A DNA stretch of 64,000 bases from Winogradskyella sp. Its GTDB lineage: Bacteria; Bacteroidota; Bacteroidia; Flavobacteriales; Flavobacteriaceae. Made by a program: the position numbers and the translations under genes. The DNA is taken from assembly GCF_003712105.1 (NCBI RefSeq), contig NZ_RHLG01000002.1:124001-188000 (forward strand), given 5' to 3'. Positions within the stretch are counted from its first letter, which is position 1, and each line of letters starts with the position of its first letter. A model generated the notes under the pieces. That model saw nothing but the letters and a program-made list of their open reading frames with translations. It was not told the origin of the DNA and made no database searches. Of this stretch, positions 42,351 through 51,747 are shown in pieces.

Positions 42351-42358
42351 CAAAAATA
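42351..42358 (-). promoter_or_regulatory. -7 promoter element of the DUF3810 gene
   Basis: The minus strand reads TATTTTTG, with the ATG beginning 5 bases after the G. This implies a leaderless or nearly leaderless mRNA. Confidence 0.5.
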
Positions 42359-42372
42359 GGGAATAGTTTGGT

Positions 42373-42380
42373 TACCTTTG
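42373..42380 (+). promoter_or_regulatory. -7 promoter element of pepD
   Basis: TACCTTTG, 21 bases before ATG 42402. It covers the in-frame upstream TTG at 42378, which therefore is not the start. Confidence 0.5.
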
Positions 42381-42401
42381 CATCACTTTAAAAAGATATA
42401 T

Positions 42402-43862
42402 ATGAGTTCAGAAATAAGAGCATTAGAACCTAAAGCATTGTGGAATAAATTTGCAGATTTAAACGCTGTTCCTAGAGCTTCAAAAAAAGAAGAGCGTGTT
42501 ATTAAATTTATGAAAGACTTTGGCGAAAACCTCGGTTTGGAAACTGTTGAAGATGAAGTAGGAAATGTAATTATTCGTAAACCAGCTACCAAAGGTATGG
42601 AAGATCGAAAATCCATAGTAATGCAATCGCATTTAGATATGGTGCATCAAAAAAATAATGATACGGTTTTTGATTTCGATACTCAAGGTATAGACATGTA
42701 TGTAGAAGATGATTGGGTAAAGGCAAGAGGAACTACACTTGGTGCTGATAATGGTTTAGGTGTAGCAACAATCATGGCCATTTTAGAAAGTGATTCTATC
42801 GCTCATCCGGATTTAGAGGCATTATTTACTATTGATGAAGAAACAGGAATGACAGGCGCAATGGGACTTAAAGGTGGTATTCTTAATGGTGAAATTCTAT
42901 TAAACTTAGATACTGAAGAAGATGATGAAATTGGAGTAGGATGTGCTGGTGGAATAGATGTTACGGCTACCAGAACGTATTTACGAGAACAAACTCCAAA
43001 AAATAGTATCTCTTATACAATCGAAGTTAAGGGATTACAAGGTGGACACTCTGGAATGCAAATCCATGAAGGTTTAGGTAATGCTAATAAGATTATGAAT
43101 CGATTGCTCTTTGCTGCAATTGAAGATGTTAAAATTGCTGAAATAGATGGCGGAAGTTTAAGGAATGCTATTCCAAGAGAAAGTGTGGCTAATGTGGTTA
43201 TTAGAGAAGATAAAGCTGAATTACTAATCCGTTTATTGTCATCTTTAGCTGGCACGATTAAGAAGGAATTAAAAACTCTGGAACCAGATTTGGAAATTCT
43301 TTTCACAGAATCTGATTTACCAGAAAGTGTAATTTCTTATGAAACACAAGAACAGTTAATTAAAGCTTTGTATGCAGCACATAATGGTGTGTATCGAATG
43401 AGTGCAGATATTCCAGATTTAGTTGAAACCTCTAATAATATTGCTAGAGTAGTGGTTAAAGATGGTCAAATAAAAATAGGCTGTTTAACACGGAGTTCAG
43501 TCGAGAGTTCTAAGTTAGATTTGGCAAATGCACTAAAAGCAACGTTTGAATTAGCTGGTTGTGAAGTTGAGTTCTCTGGGAATTATCCAGGCTGGGCACC
43601 AAATATGGATTCTGATATTCTTAAAACTATGGTGCCAATTTACGAGCGTTTAAACAATGGTGAAAAACCTCATGTTGCTGCATGTCATGCTGGTCTAGAA
43701 TGTGGTATTTTAGGGCAAAATTATCCAGATATGGACATGATAAGCTTTGGGCCTAATATTAAAGGCGCGCATTCACCAGATGAACGAGCACAAATTTCAT
43801 CTGCACAAAAGTATTGGAAGTTTGTATTAGAGATTTTAGAGAATATTCCGAAGAAAAAGTAA
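42402..43862 (+). CDS. pepD: aminoacyl-histidine dipeptidase (M20 family)
   Basis: A 486-aa cytosolic zinc dipeptidase (beta-alanyl-histidine or Xaa-His dipeptidase type). M20 signatures: QSHLDMVHQ with the first His and Asp, GADNGLGVA with the bridging Asp, and TIDEETGMTGA with the catalytic Glu pair; the dimerisation domain has GLQGGHSGMQIHEG and the C-terminus ISFGPNIKGAHSPDE. The frame extends to 42378, but MSSEIRALEPKALW is the family N-terminus, so ATG 42402 is chosen. Monocistronic, with its own terminator, which is shared with the convergent PPIase gene. Confidence 0.92.
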   Translation: MSSEIRALEPKALWNKFADLNAVPRASKKEERVIKFMKDFGENLGLETVEDEVGNVIIRKPATKGMEDRKSIVMQSHLDMVHQKNNDTVFDFDTQGIDMYVEDDWVKARGTTLGADNGLGVATIMAILESDSIAHPDLEALFTIDEETGMTGAMGLKGGILNGEILLNLDTEEDDEIGVGCAGGIDVTATRTYLREQTPKNSISYTIEVKGLQGGHSGMQIHEGLGNANKIMNRLLFAAIEDVKIAEIDGGSLRNAIPRESVANVVIREDKAELLIRLLSSLAGTIKKELKTLEPDLEILFTESDLPESVISYETQEQLIKALYAAHNGVYRMSADIPDLVETSNNIARVVVKDGQIKIGCLTRSSVESSKLDLANALKATFELAGCEVEFSGNYPGWAPNMDSDILKTMVPIYERLNNGEKPHVAACHAGLECGILGQNYPDMDMISFGPNIKGAHSPDERAQISSAQKYWKFVLEILENIPKKK

Positions 43863-43863
43863 T

Positions 43864-43893
43864 AAAAAGGCCATCTGTTATGATGGCCTTTTT
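43864..43893. terminator. bidirectional intrinsic terminator
   Basis: AAAAAGGCCATC / GATGGCCTTTTT, a 12-bp stem with loop TGTTAT, between pepD and the PPIase gene. Confidence 0.85.
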
Positions 43894-43895
43894 AT

Positions 43896-45128
43896 TTATT
43901 TACTAATAGCTGTCATTTCAATAATAAATACTAAATCTGTATTGGGTTGCACCACTGGTGGGCGGCCACTTTCTCCATAAGCTAGGTGCGATGGAAAATA
44001 AAAGAATTTTTTGTCACCAACTCGCATTGAAGCCAGTGCTTCTTTAAATCCACCAAATAAGTTAGCATCAGGACTTACTTTCATTGGTGAAGCAGCATAC
44101 AAGTTTCGTTGCTCTTTAGCAGGGTTATACTTTCCAAATTTTTCTTCTATTTCTTTAATGTTACTATCTAACAATTTACCATCAGTAAAATAACCTTGAT
44201 AATTTACAAGTGCAGTTTGTCCTGTTTTTGGCTTTTCACCATTTCCTTTAGTAATGGAATACACTTTTAAGCCAGAAGCAAGAGTTTTTGACTTTGCAAT
44301 ATAACCATCAATAATAGGTTTAAATTCATCAGCTGCTTTTTGCAATTTTTCTTCAGCTAGCCGTTTCTCTTCTTCAGCTTTTTTTCGAGCTTCTTCTTGA
44401 ATTTTGGCAATGCCTTCTTCTACCTTTGGCATTTGCTCTTCAAATACTTTTGGGGCATCAAATTTTTTGGCCAGTGGTCCTTTGCGAATAATGTTTAGTT
44501 TGGTAATTACAACATCTTCAACAGGCTTATGATTTCTTCTAGAAGGGTCAATAACCTTTACATTAGATATTGAATCTTGTACATCAAGTCCTAAAACTAA
44601 TTCACCAAAAACCGAGTGGCAACTTACTCTAGGTTGGTCACAAGGCTTTAATTCACCGTTAGGATTAAAAGCATTTAACGGAGGATATGGAACTTCTGTA
44701 ATAAAAAATTGACTACTGTTAGTATTAAAACCACCACTATTTGCCATAGATAATATACCTGGCTTATCGTGTTTTAAATCAGATGAAAAATCTGCTGCAA
44801 ATCTATAACCTGGATTTCCACTTCCAGTTGCCGTATGATCTCCACCTTGAATCATAAACTTATCTATAACCCTATGAAATGTTATACCATCGTAGTATGG
44901 TTTACCTTTATGCTCATCATCAACTAAAGGATGATTTCCTTCTGCTAGAGCAACAAAATTGGCAACTGTTACCGGAACTTTATCATATTCAAGTTTTGCA
45001 ACCATAGTTCCTTTTGTAGTTATAAACTCTGCATATAAACCATCTTCTAACTCAGGATATGGTGTTTTACAGCTTGAAAGATTTAGTAATACTAAAGCGA
45101 TTAACGGAATTAAAATTTTCTTAGTCAT
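43896..45128 (-). CDS. fused cyclophilin-FKBP peptidyl-prolyl isomerase lipoprotein
   Basis: A 410-aa lipoprotein (ILIPLIALVLLNLSSCKTP, Cys20) joining two unrelated prolyl isomerase folds. Residues about 30-205 are a cyclophilin domain (YYDGITFHRVIDKFMIQGGD, SQFFITEVPYPPLNAFNP). Residues about 215-270 are a charged Lys/Glu-rich helix. Residues about 290-410 are an FKBP domain (GQTALVNYQGYFTDGKLLDS, FPSHLAYGESGRPP). It would assist folding of exported proteins in the periplasm. Its start overlaps the gldI stop by 8 bp; the order nrnA-gldI-PPIase looks like one operon. Confidence 0.9.
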   Translation of the reverse strand: MTKKILIPLIALVLLNLSSCKTPYPELEDGLYAEFITTKGTMVAKLEYDKVPVTVANFVALAEGNHPLVDDEHKGKPYYDGITFHRVIDKFMIQGGDHTATGSGNPGYRFAADFSSDLKHDKPGILSMANSGGFNTNSSQFFITEVPYPPLNAFNPNGELKPCDQPRVSCHSVFGELVLGLDVQDSISNVKVIDPSRRNHKPVEDVVITKLNIIRKGPLAKKFDAPKVFEEQMPKVEEGIAKIQEEARKKAEEEKRLAEEKLQKAADEFKPIIDGYIAKSKTLASGLKVYSITKGNGEKPKTGQTALVNYQGYFTDGKLLDSNIKEIEEKFGKYNPAKEQRNLYAASPMKVSPDANLFGGFKEALASMRVGDKKFFYFPSHLAYGESGRPPVVQPNTDLVFIIEMTAISK

Positions 45129-45669
45129 TATTATTTTTGGTTATTTTATTTAAGGTAACATTACATATTAACGGCACATTTGTACCAATCTTATTTTCAT
45201 CTCCATAATATCCAAATGCCATATGAGATGGAAAAATAAAGGTTAGGCTTTCCTTGGCTTTCATGAGTTTTAATCCCTCACGTAATCCAGTAAATAATTC
45301 TTCTTTGTCCATCAAATAATCTTGCACTCCCAATTCTTCAGAAGTGTAGATTGGCTGACCATTTAAATCTAAAATATCATAATTAAAAACTACTTGGTCT
45401 CCAAATTTTGGTGTTATAGTATCATCTTTAGATTTTAAATTATAATGGTACCAAAACCCATTTTCAGAAATTAAGAAGTCTTTATCTTTAAAACGACCTG
45501 CAATAAGTGTTTCAATTTGCTGGCGTTCTATTTTATTAAGTGCTTTGTTACGTTCTGCAGATTCTTTTATAAATGAGCCTGTTTTAATAGATACAGGACG
45601 CCGAGGTTCGGGAGATTTACAACCTACTATTGCAATTGCAATTATTAAGATTAAACGCAGGTTTTTCAT
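45121..45669 (-). CDS. gldI: gliding motility-associated peptidyl-prolyl isomerase lipoprotein GldI
   Basis: A 182-aa FKBP-type lipoprotein (RLILIIAIAIVGCKSPEPRR, Cys17). The FKBP domain shows FGDQVVFNYDILDLNGQPIY, LREGLKLMKAKESLTFIFPS and SHMAFGYYGDENKIG. The match to GldI of Flavobacterium, needed for gliding motility and T9SS function there, is by sequence pattern and length; I have not compared it with a database. It begins 3 bp after nrnA and overlaps the fused PPIase gene by 8 bp. Confidence 0.88.
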   Translation of the reverse strand: MKNLRLILIIAIAIVGCKSPEPRRPVSIKTGSFIKESAERNKALNKIERQQIETLIAGRFKDKDFLISENGFWYHYNLKSKDDTITPKFGDQVVFNYDILDLNGQPIYTSEELGVQDYLMDKEELFTGLREGLKLMKAKESLTFIFPSHMAFGYYGDENKIGTNVPLICNVTLNKITKNNND

Positions 45670-45672
45670 AGG

Positions 45673-46692
45673 TTAAGAGGTTAAATGGGCTTTATATTCT
45701 GGCAATATAGCAATAAATTTTTCAACGGTTTCATTAAGAGATAAAGTGGTTCGGCCGCCAGCAGCATTAGAATGTCCGCCACCATTAAAATGAGTTCTGG
45801 ATAACTCATTTACTGATAAGCTACCTTTACTTCTTAACGAGATTTTTACGATGCCTTCAGAGGAGTTTTCTATAAAAATAGCCGCTAATTTTATGTTGTT
45901 TACAGATAACGCGTAATTAACTACACCTTCAGTATCTCCTTTTTTAAAGTTAAACTCATCTAACTCAGATTGTGAAAGCGCTATATATGCTGCGTTATAC
46001 TCAGGTATAATTTTTAAATTCTGAAGTGCTCTACCAAGAAGTTGTAGTCTATTATAACTATTGGTATCATATACAAGATTATGAATTTGAGTATTATCTG
46101 CTCCTTTATCGATCAATTCTCCAATAACTCTGTGCGTGCGAGATGTTGTTGAACTAAATCTAAATGAACCTGTGTCTGTCATAATTCCCAAGTAAATACA
46201 TGAAGCAATATCTGAATTGATTTTATCGCTATCACCTAGATTTTCAATAAAATTGAAAACCATCTCACAAGTCGATGACATTGACGCATCGGAGTACATA
46301 TATGTAGCGTAATCATCTGGAGCAAGATGATGATCTATCATAATTTTAAGCGCTTGAGACTCAGCTAAAAAACGTCCCATTTCTTCACCAGTTCTATTTA
46401 ACACATTAAAATCGAGTGTAAATATGATATCAGCTTCTGCTATTTTTGATTTTGAAATATCTACTTGGGTATCAAACTTTAGTATAGTACTTTCGCCAGG
46501 AGCCCATTTTAAAAACTCAGGATAATCATTAGGTGCAACAACAACCGCATCGTGATTGTAAGAATTTAAGTAGTGCATTAAGGCTAGTGTAGAACCAATT
46601 GCATCACCATCAGGATTTCTATGCGGAATAATTGCAATACGTTTGGGAGAACTTAGCAGTTCTTTAATAGCAGTAAAATCTTCAGTTTTCAT
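45673..46692 (-). CDS. nrnA: DHH-family phosphoesterase (NrnA-like nanoRNase/pAp phosphatase)
   Basis: A 339-aa DHH-DHHA1 protein. Metal motifs: IIPHRNPDGDAIGSTLAL, FTLDFNVLNR and the DHH motif in IMIDHHLAPDD; MTDTGSFRFSSTTSRTH follows, and the C-terminal DHHA1 domain has SRTHFNGGGHSNAAGG. Family members degrade 2-5-nt RNAs and dephosphorylate pAp in the cytoplasm. It is first in the minus-strand operon with gldI and the fused PPIase, an odd pairing of RNA turnover with exported chaperones. Confidence 0.88.
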   Translation of the reverse strand: MKTEDFTAIKELLSSPKRIAIIPHRNPDGDAIGSTLALMHYLNSYNHDAVVVAPNDYPEFLKWAPGESTILKFDTQVDISKSKIAEADIIFTLDFNVLNRTGEEMGRFLAESQALKIMIDHHLAPDDYATYMYSDASMSSTCEMVFNFIENLGDSDKINSDIASCIYLGIMTDTGSFRFSSTTSRTHRVIGELIDKGADNTQIHNLVYDTNSYNRLQLLGRALQNLKIIPEYNAAYIALSQSELDEFNFKKGDTEGVVNYALSVNNIKLAAIFIENSSEGIVKISLRSKGSLSVNELSRTHFNGGGHSNAAGGRTTLSLNETVEKFIAILPEYKAHLTS

Positions 46693-46854
46693 AACGAACG
46701 AATATACAATTTAATAATAAATTCTTGAAATGCATTAGCGTTATTTTAATGGATTTTGGTATTAAGAAATCATAGAAAATGATGTCTTATAATTAGCTTA
46801 AAAGATGACGACGTTAAATAATTGATAAACCTTAAAATATCAGTTCTGCATTGC

Positions 46855-46884
46855 TTGTGTATTCTTTAAAATACCTTATTTTTG
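46855..46884 (+). promoter_or_regulatory. ndk promoter
   Basis: TTG at 46855-46857, an exact 19-bp spacer and TATTTTTG at 46877-46884. The leader to the ATG at 46930 is about 40 nt. Confidence 0.75.
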
Positions 46885-46929
46885 CACGCGAATTCATCAA
46901 AAATTTGATGACGTAATAAATCGAAAAAC

Positions 46930-47349
46930 ATGGCAACAAATAGAACATTTACAATGTTAAAGCCAGATGCTGTTGAAAACGGGCATATTGGCGCAATATT
47001 AGAAAAAATAACAGCTTCTGGATTTAGAATCGTAGCAATGAAGCTAACCCAAATGACTACCGCAGATGCAGAGCAGTTTTATGCAATCCATAAAGAGCGT
47101 CCATTTTTTGGAGAATTGGTTGCGTTTATGACTCGTGGGCCAATCGTAGCTGCGATTTTAGAAAAAGACAATGCAGTTGAAGACTTTAGAGCTTTAATTG
47201 GTGCTACAAACCCTGCCGAAGCTGCAGAAGGTACTATTCGTAAGTTATATGCGACTTCAGTTGGAGAAAATGCCGTTCACGGAAGTGATAGTGATGACAA
47301 TGCTTCTATCGAAGGTGCATTTCATTTTTCTGGAAGAGAAATGTTCTAA
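46930..47349 (+). CDS. ndk: nucleoside-diphosphate kinase
   Basis: A 139-aa NDK, which balances NTP and dNTP pools by moving the gamma phosphate through a phospho-histidine. The active-site motif is [11 protein letters not shown] (H117), with [15 protein letters not shown] at the N-terminus and the [16 protein letters not shown]pn-loop region. The length is normal. Single gene with a near-consensus promoter and a terminator. Confidence 0.97.
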   Translation: MATNRTFTMLKPDAVENGHIGAILEKITASGFRIVAMKLTQMTTADAEQFYAIHKERPFFGELVAFMTRGPIVAAILEKDNAVEDFRALIGATNPAEAAEGTIRKLYATSVGENAVHGSDSDDNASIEGAFHFSGREMF

Positions 47350-47372
47350 ACACTAAAAATATTGAATACTAT

Positions 47373-47411
47373 AGCCGGTCACTAAGCGCAGTCTAAGTAC
47401 CGGCTTTTTTT
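47373..47411 (+). terminator. ndk terminator built on a dispersed repeat
   Basis: AGCCGGT / ACCGGCT stem with a T-run; its 19-base loop CACTAAGCGCAGTCTAAGT is a variant of the ACTGAGC..CGAAGT repeat found elsewhere in the window. Confidence 0.75.
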
Positions 47412-47880
47412 ATACGTTATTTTGAATGAATTTTTTCAAAATTACAATCTGGCCCAAGTGGTAATGGGTATGCTCTATAATGCCATTTAAGTTTCTATAG
47501 TAATTACCATATTTTTCATCCACAAAAGGTTGGTGCAGTATATCGTCATCAAGAGCATTCACTTTTTCAATTAGTAACTCAGCATTTTTTAGAACTTTTA
47601 ATTTGAAGTTATTCCAATCTTCTTCTGAATTAAATTGTGGTGCATCAAAACTAAATTTATCTCTAATTTCTAAAATGCCACCATCAAAAACAGGCAAAAT
47701 ACCTTCAACATAGTAATTGATATGAAAGACCAGCTTAGCTATAGTATTAAAACCTTCAATTTGCTTAGTTGCCATTAATAGGTTGATATCTTGTATGCTA
47801 TCTTTTACATTTGTTCCAGTCCAATTACCGCCAAAATAGAGCTGCTTTAATGCGCTTTCTAAATTATTTATGTGAGTCAT
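47410..47880 (-). CDS. DinB-like superfamily protein
   Basis: A 156-aa four-helix protein of the DinB/YfiT-like metal-binding superfamily. Likely metal-ligand His residues are in LVFHINYYVEG and in IEHTHYHLGQIVIL near the C-terminus, the usual HxxxH pattern with an earlier His. Some relatives are bacillithiol S-transferases; bshC lies 6.5 kb away in the opposite direction, which is suggestive but no proof. It is the last gene of the M14-M16-MBL-DinB run, 4 bp after the MBL gene. Confidence 0.7.
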   Translation of the reverse strand: MTHINNLESALKQLYFGGNWTGTNVKDSIQDINLLMATKQIEGFNTIAKLVFHINYYVEGILPVFDGGILEIRDKFSFDAPQFNSEEDWNNFKLKVLKNAELLIEKVNALDDDILHQPFVDEKYGNYYRNLNGIIEHTHYHLGQIVILKKFIQNNV

Positions 47881-47884
47881 AAAT

Positions 47885-48865
47885 TTAGAGTTCTATAACT
47901 AATCCTTCCTCAGCAATGTTAAAACCTAATTTCGTAAGCTCGATCTGTTCGTTAGATTTTGTGCGAATTAATGGATTAGTATGGTTAAAATGAATAAAAT
48001 AAATTTTTGCTTTTTCAGAGGCTTCTAATGATTTGAAACGTTCAACGCTCTCCTCGACAAAAGGATGTGGTATTTCTGACATATCTCTATTTCCTACTTC
48101 ACCATTTTTATAAAATGTTGCATCCAGAAATGCAAAATCTACTTTTTTAATCTCGTCTTCAATAGAAGTGTCCCATTTTTGCCACTTGTCTATATCTGGT
48201 ATAAAAAGACCGGTTTTGTTTGGCCCTACTATTTTGTAACCGACCGTTTCAGTAAATTCAGCTCTATGAGGAACTAAAAAAGGTTCTACCTTTAAGTTTT
48301 CACTTAAAGAGATTTGGATTTTATTTTCCAAAGGATTTATAATGATGTTATTTATCTCTACCAATTGGCTCCAAGGACCATTATTTTCTAAATAAGATTT
48401 TAATTTTGGCATAGCGTACACAGGTACTGACTTTGCATTTATTGCTTCTCTACCTAATTGCATTAATCCAGAATAGTGACCTATATGGCCATGAGTAAGA
48501 AAAATGCCATTGGGCATTTCTATAGTGTCATGTCCAATATAATCTGATAATTTTTTTGTTTGCAATTTAATATCTGGTGTGGCTTCAAAAAGAAAGGAAC
48601 TATTTGTAACTGGCTCAATAAGTCCTAAAGATGTAACACATCTTTTTTGTTGCAAATCCCACTGATTTATACAACATTTTTGTGAGCAACCAATTTGAGG
48701 GTAGCCAGCATCTTGTACAGTGCCTAGTACAACCAACGAAGTTTTCGATAAAATTTGAGACTTTGGATTTTCTTCCAAATCAGCATTATTCTGTATCGTT
48801 CTTTTTTTATTGCAACTATAAAGTAGTAATAGAAAAGATAAAATATATGCGACTCTTAAAACCAT
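47885..48865 (-). CDS. PqqB-like metallo-beta-lactamase-fold lipoprotein
   Basis: A 326-aa MBL-fold hydrolase whose layout follows PqqB: LGTVQDAGYPQIGCSQKCC with the Cys cluster, then FLTHGHIGHYSGLMQLG for the HxHxGH metal site, LVPHRAEF and HFNHTNPL for further ligands. The N-terminus (LSFLLLLYSCNKKRT, Cys18) is a lipoprotein signal, unlike cytoplasmic PqqB. No other pqq genes are present, so a PQQ role is doubtful and the substrate is unknown. It lies 20 bp after the M16 peptidase gene and 4 bp before the DinB-like gene. Confidence 0.8.
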   Translation of the reverse strand: MVLRVAYILSFLLLLYSCNKKRTIQNNADLEENPKSQILSKTSLVVLGTVQDAGYPQIGCSQKCCINQWDLQQKRCVTSLGLIEPVTNSSFLFEATPDIKLQTKKLSDYIGHDTIEMPNGIFLTHGHIGHYSGLMQLGREAINAKSVPVYAMPKLKSYLENNGPWSQLVEINNIIINPLENKIQISLSENLKVEPFLVPHRAEFTETVGYKIVGPNKTGLFIPDIDKWQKWDTSIEDEIKKVDFAFLDATFYKNGEVGNRDMSEIPHPFVEESVERFKSLEASEKAKIYFIHFNHTNPLIRTKSNEQIELTKLGFNIAEEGLVIEL

Positions 48866-48885
48866 TATATTTTTATGACATAGCG

Positions 48886-51729
48886 TTATTGGTCTAAAGC
48901 TTCGTAAGTTGGGTTTAATAACACAGGTTTACCAAACCCTAATTGCTCTAATTTATCTAGTTGTGTAGCTGCATCACCAACTACTAAATAAATCATTTTA
49001 TCAGGTCTAATATATTTTTCACCAAGCGCTTTTATATCATCAACTGTGAGTGCTTTTACAATTTCTTCACGCTGCTTAGCGTAGTCATCGTCAAATCCTA
49101 AATCGCTAATATTAGATAACATATTTAGTTTAGCACCAAGCGTTTCGAAAGCGCGAGCACCACTTTTTAAAGTAAAGCCTTTTGTGACTTCTAAATCTAG
49201 GCTATCGAAATTCTTAGCATAATTCTCTAGAATTTCTTTTACTAATGCAGCAGATTCATAAGTTACATTAGAGCGTACACCGCTCGAAATCATAAATCTT
49301 CCATCTAATTCATCACCAGAAAATCTTGACCGTATACCATAAGTATAGCCTTTTCCTTCACGTAACTGTTGTGTTAATTGCGATGCAAATCCACCGCCAC
49401 CTAAACGATAATTCATTACTGTAGCAGCATAGTAATCATCGTCGGTTGCTTTTGGTCCTGAGTAACCAAAACGTAGTTGCGATTGTTTAGCATTTGGAAC
49501 GTCATAGAAATAAACAGTAGATTTTGTAGGTGCTTCTATAGCTGGCAACTCTGGAATTGTAACATCTTTCACTTCCCAATTACTATTAATAGTACTTAGA
49601 CTATTAATTACTTGTTCTTCAGAGATATCACCAACAATATTAAAAGTAGCTAAACTTGGAGTCAAATTATTTTGATAGTAAGCTTTTAAATCTTCAATAG
49701 ATATAGTTTCTACTGAAGCTTCAGTGCCTTGATTATTTTGAGCTAGAATGTGATTTTCGCCATAAAGTAACTTCGCATACTCGTTTGCTGCAATGGCATT
49801 TGGGTTAGCTTTTTGACGCTGAATACTAGACTTAACACTTTGCTTGATAAGTTTAAACTCATCTTCATCCCAACGAGGTTCAAGTAAAATTTCAGAAACC
49901 AATGCTAGTGTTGCATCATAATGCTTGGACAGGCAGCTACCGTTTATATAGACTGCATCATCGGTGGCGAAAGAATTAATACGGGCACCTAAGCTTTCAA
50001 TTTCGTTTTCAAGTTGTTCAGGCGTTTTGTTTTTTGTGCCTCGAGACATTAAGTCAGCCATTATATTAGAAACACCAATTTTAGTTAAGTCTTCTAATAA
50101 CATACCACCTTTAATTTTTAACTGAAATTGTACTAAGGGTACTTCATCATTTTCAATACCAGAAACTTTTATCCCTGAGCTTAAATCGTCTTTCCAAACT
50201 TCAGGCACTTTAACATCTGGGCTTTCGCCATATGGAGGCTCTATGCTTCGGTCAAAACTAGAAGGTGTTTTCTCATATGTTGCCGCAATAGAAGCATCGA
50301 AACCTTCTTCTGCACCATCAATGATTTTTTCTTCTACAACATCTGCTAAAACAGAATTTTCTAATATTAAATTAGATTGCCCTTTTGGAACAAAACTCGT
50401 AGCGATATAGTTTTTGTCTTTGATATATGTGTTGTAAACTCTCATGACATCTTCGGGAGTTACAGCTAAAATGTTTTCTACATCTTTTGTAATAAATCCT
50501 GCATCACCTGCAAACATCTCGTATTGTGTTAACTGAGCACCTTTGCCTAAAACACTAGATAGACTGCTGTAGAAATTAGTTTCTTGTCCTGCTTTAATGC
50601 GGTTTAAATCCGTTTCCGAAATGCCGTTTTCTTCAAATTGATTAAAAGCTTTTTCAATAGCCTTAGCAACATCATTTAGCTCTACTTGATTAAATGCCGT
50701 AACACTCAATTGAATTTGCCCAGCTATTTCAGAACTGTATTCACCCATACCAACGCCACTTGTTAGCTGTTCGTCTTCAACAAGAACTTTATATAAAGGC
50801 GCTTTTTTACCACGTGATAAATATCGATTTAAAACACTAAGCGCATAAGAATCTTCGTGATAATCCGGAACTCCAGGCCAAACCATTGTTAAGCGTGGTG
50901 CACGTGCAAAATTATCTTCATAATACAAATGTTTTGAAGCTGTTAAAACAGCTGGTTGTTTTGCTAATGGTGGAATATCTTCACCTCTTGGAATTTCATC
51001 AAAATACTTTTTCACCCATTTTTTTGCTTGTTCAGTATCAAAATCTCCAGCAATAGTGAGTATCACATTATTTGGTACATACCATCTGTTGAAGAAGTTT
51101 TTAACATCTTGCAGCGTAGCATTCTGTAAGTCTTCTAAAGAACCAATGACTTGCCAACTGTAAGGATGACCTTCAGGATAAAGGTTACTGTCAATAACAT
51201 ATTGTGTGTGACCATAAGGTCTATTATCTACAGATTGGCGCTTTTCATTTTTTACTACTTGTTTTTCCTTTGCTAAAACTGGGTCAGTAACTGTATTTAT
51301 AAAATATCCAAGCTTATCTGCCTCAGCCCATATCATTTTTTCTAGCGCATCCTTTGGTACAGTTTGTAGATAATTAGTTCGGTCTCTATTGGTTGAGCCA
51401 TTTGCTCCTGAGCCTCCTATTCGAGCACTCATTTTATCTAATCCACCTTTTCCTAAATTCTCAGACTCTAGAAATAACAGATGTTCAAATAGATGTGCAA
51501 AACCAGTTCTACCTTCAATCTCTCTTGCAGAACCCACATGAGCTGTGAGCGATACAGCAACAACAGGATCTGATTTATCGCTATGAAATAAAACCTTTAG
51601 GCCATTATCAAGTGTGAATTTTTCATAATTAACCTTTAATTCATTTGATTCTTGGGGTTGTTCATTTTTACATCCAAATACGAGCAAAAGGATTAAAAAA
51701 GGAACATTTTTAAATCTATATAATTTCAT
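48886..51729 (-). CDS. M16-family zinc peptidase lipoprotein
   Basis: A 947-aa insulinase/pitrilysin-type peptidase with two tandem M16 units. The inverted zinc motif is HLFEH (H79, E82, H83) in GRTGFAHLFEHLLFL; the second half (about 500-947) has the non-catalytic R/Y pair region LGGGGFASQLTQQLREGKGY. The signal ends in LLLVFGCKNEQ (Cys20), so it is a lipoprotein facing the periplasm. It would degrade peptides inside a closed chamber. It follows the M14 gene by 18 bp, forming a likely protein-scavenging operon. Confidence 0.92.
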   Translation of the reverse strand: MKLYRFKNVPFLILLLVFGCKNEQPQESNELKVNYEKFTLDNGLKVLFHSDKSDPVVAVSLTAHVGSAREIEGRTGFAHLFEHLLFLESENLGKGGLDKMSARIGGSGANGSTNRDRTNYLQTVPKDALEKMIWAEADKLGYFINTVTDPVLAKEKQVVKNEKRQSVDNRPYGHTQYVIDSNLYPEGHPYSWQVIGSLEDLQNATLQDVKNFFNRWYVPNNVILTIAGDFDTEQAKKWVKKYFDEIPRGEDIPPLAKQPAVLTASKHLYYEDNFARAPRLTMVWPGVPDYHEDSYALSVLNRYLSRGKKAPLYKVLVEDEQLTSGVGMGEYSSEIAGQIQLSVTAFNQVELNDVAKAIEKAFNQFEENGISETDLNRIKAGQETNFYSSLSSVLGKGAQLTQYEMFAGDAGFITKDVENILAVTPEDVMRVYNTYIKDKNYIATSFVPKGQSNLILENSVLADVVEEKIIDGAEEGFDASIAATYEKTPSSFDRSIEPPYGESPDVKVPEVWKDDLSSGIKVSGIENDEVPLVQFQLKIKGGMLLEDLTKIGVSNIMADLMSRGTKNKTPEQLENEIESLGARINSFATDDAVYINGSCLSKHYDATLALVSEILLEPRWDEDEFKLIKQSVKSSIQRQKANPNAIAANEYAKLLYGENHILAQNNQGTEASVETISIEDLKAYYQNNLTPSLATFNIVGDISEEQVINSLSTINSNWEVKDVTIPELPAIEAPTKSTVYFYDVPNAKQSQLRFGYSGPKATDDDYYAATVMNYRLGGGGFASQLTQQLREGKGYTYGIRSRFSGDELDGRFMISSGVRSNVTYESAALVKEILENYAKNFDSLDLEVTKGFTLKSGARAFETLGAKLNMLSNISDLGFDDDYAKQREEIVKALTVDDIKALGEKYIRPDKMIYLVVGDAATQLDKLEQLGFGKPVLLNPTYEALDQ

Positions 51730-51747
51730 TAGTTAGTTATTTTAATT

